A stretch of 54,608 nt of DNA from Paracoccaceae bacterium (GTDB lineage: Bacteria > Pseudomonadota > Alphaproteobacteria > Rhodobacterales > Rhodobacteraceae): positions 1 to 54,608 of the forward strand of contig JAPOXR010000028.1 of the NCBI GenBank assembly GCA_026706985.1, given 5' to 3'. Positions within the stretch are counted from its first letter, which is position 1. Each line of letters opens with the position of its first letter. A program made the translations under genes and the position numbers. Below are positions 54,251 through 54,608 of this stretch, piece by piece. The notes under the pieces are model-generated. The model was not told the origin of the DNA. It searched no databases and saw only the letters and a list, made by a program, of their open reading frames with translations.

Positions 54251-54608
54251 GAATATCGAAATGACAAACAATTCCAGCCTTTGAAGAGGTCAAGGTCGCA
54301 AGTCTGCCGGCTTTCTTCGCAGGATTTGCGGAAGAAATCGCATCCTTGAAGATGCCTTGACAGCGCCGTCTCTCACAAGCAGATGTTCGGCATTACACGT
54401 CAGACGAGCATAGACTTCAGCTTCCGATGAATCGGCGGAAACGATATCTAACGGCATTCATATTTTCCGCCGCACAGCCCATCCATGACCGCGGCTTTAG
54501 AATCGCCTGCGTCCGGAGAAAGTGAAATTCATGAATGATAAAGTAATAAATTTGGGGATTATATATTTGACAATATTTTGATGTGTCAATACTTAGCGAC
54601 TCCATGAG
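54251..54608. other. Gene-free window end
   Basis: No gene is supported after tRNA-Arg. The last 90 nt are AT-rich (many runs of A and T around 54530-54600), which is unusual for this chromosome. A tRNA 3' end beside AT-rich DNA is a typical integration boundary, but no integrase or repeated attachment site is visible within the window. Confidence 0.4.

Noticed and set aside
54417-54605. 62-codon minus-strand ORF at the window end
   Set aside because: An AT-rich chance frame without ribosome site or domain.

Overview
The window looks like a chromosomal segment of an alphaproteobacterium, probably an uncultured one known from a metagenome-derived draft. This rests on: an IalB-family protein, a divergent bL21/bL27/Obg/ProBA cluster, a split cobalamin-dependent methionine synthase set with a RamA-like reactivase, the lipA–COQ10/RatA-like pair, recA and alaS close together, a GTTC-N7-GTTC type SOS box at recA, and an IscR/SufBCDS operon. 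Base composition is moderately GC-rich and nearly all genes are single-copy housekeeping functions. I cannot assign a genus.

Layout. 1-6300: a GC-rich gene-free start, tRNA-Ser(CGA), a phosphate transporter pstS-pstC-pstA without pstB, an exonuclease/endonuclease/phosphatase-family protein, and a RelE/NadS-type toxin-antitoxin locus whose toxin is broken by frameshifts while its antitoxin and palindromic operator are intact. 6960-11150: rplU-rpmA-obg-proB-proA. 11150-16240: a DUF882 cell-wall peptidase divergent from an L,D-transpeptidase, then lpxD, an acyl carrier protein and a ketosynthase (lipid A acyl supply). 16240-21160: ialB, corC-like, xerD and a 44-aa membrane protein on the minus strand, divergent from aroK-aroB. 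21160-24170: a gene-poor stretch holding an exported ankyrin protein and a radical SAM protein. 24350-27380: zwf-pgi. 27390-31690: tRNA-Gly(CCC) and a four-gene minus-strand operon for one-carbon/methionine metabolism. 31820-34690: rlmE, an MBL-fold hydrolase, recA. 34730-38580: an island between recA and alaS carrying a 973-aa nuclease-like plus adenine-methylase protein. 38580-45000: alaS, DUF1330, icd, lipA, a START/COQ10 protein, an alpha/beta hydrolase. 45130-53210: an Fe-S assembly operon iscR-like, cysteine desulfurase, sufB, cupin, sufC, sufD, two membrane proteins, sufS. The end holds rfbA and tRNA-Arg(CCG).

The points most worth attention are: (1) an exact copy of the Illumina P5 adapter plus a poly-T run inside xerD, which replaces the conserved GH motif and is almost certainly an assembly artefact; (2) the recA-alaS island with a putative one-protein restriction/methylation enzyme; (3) an IscR-like repressor that has lost all three cluster-binding cysteines at the head of the suf operon; (4) the split MetH cluster, in which two enzymes end in the same six-arginine tail; and (5) the half-dead toxin-antitoxin locus.
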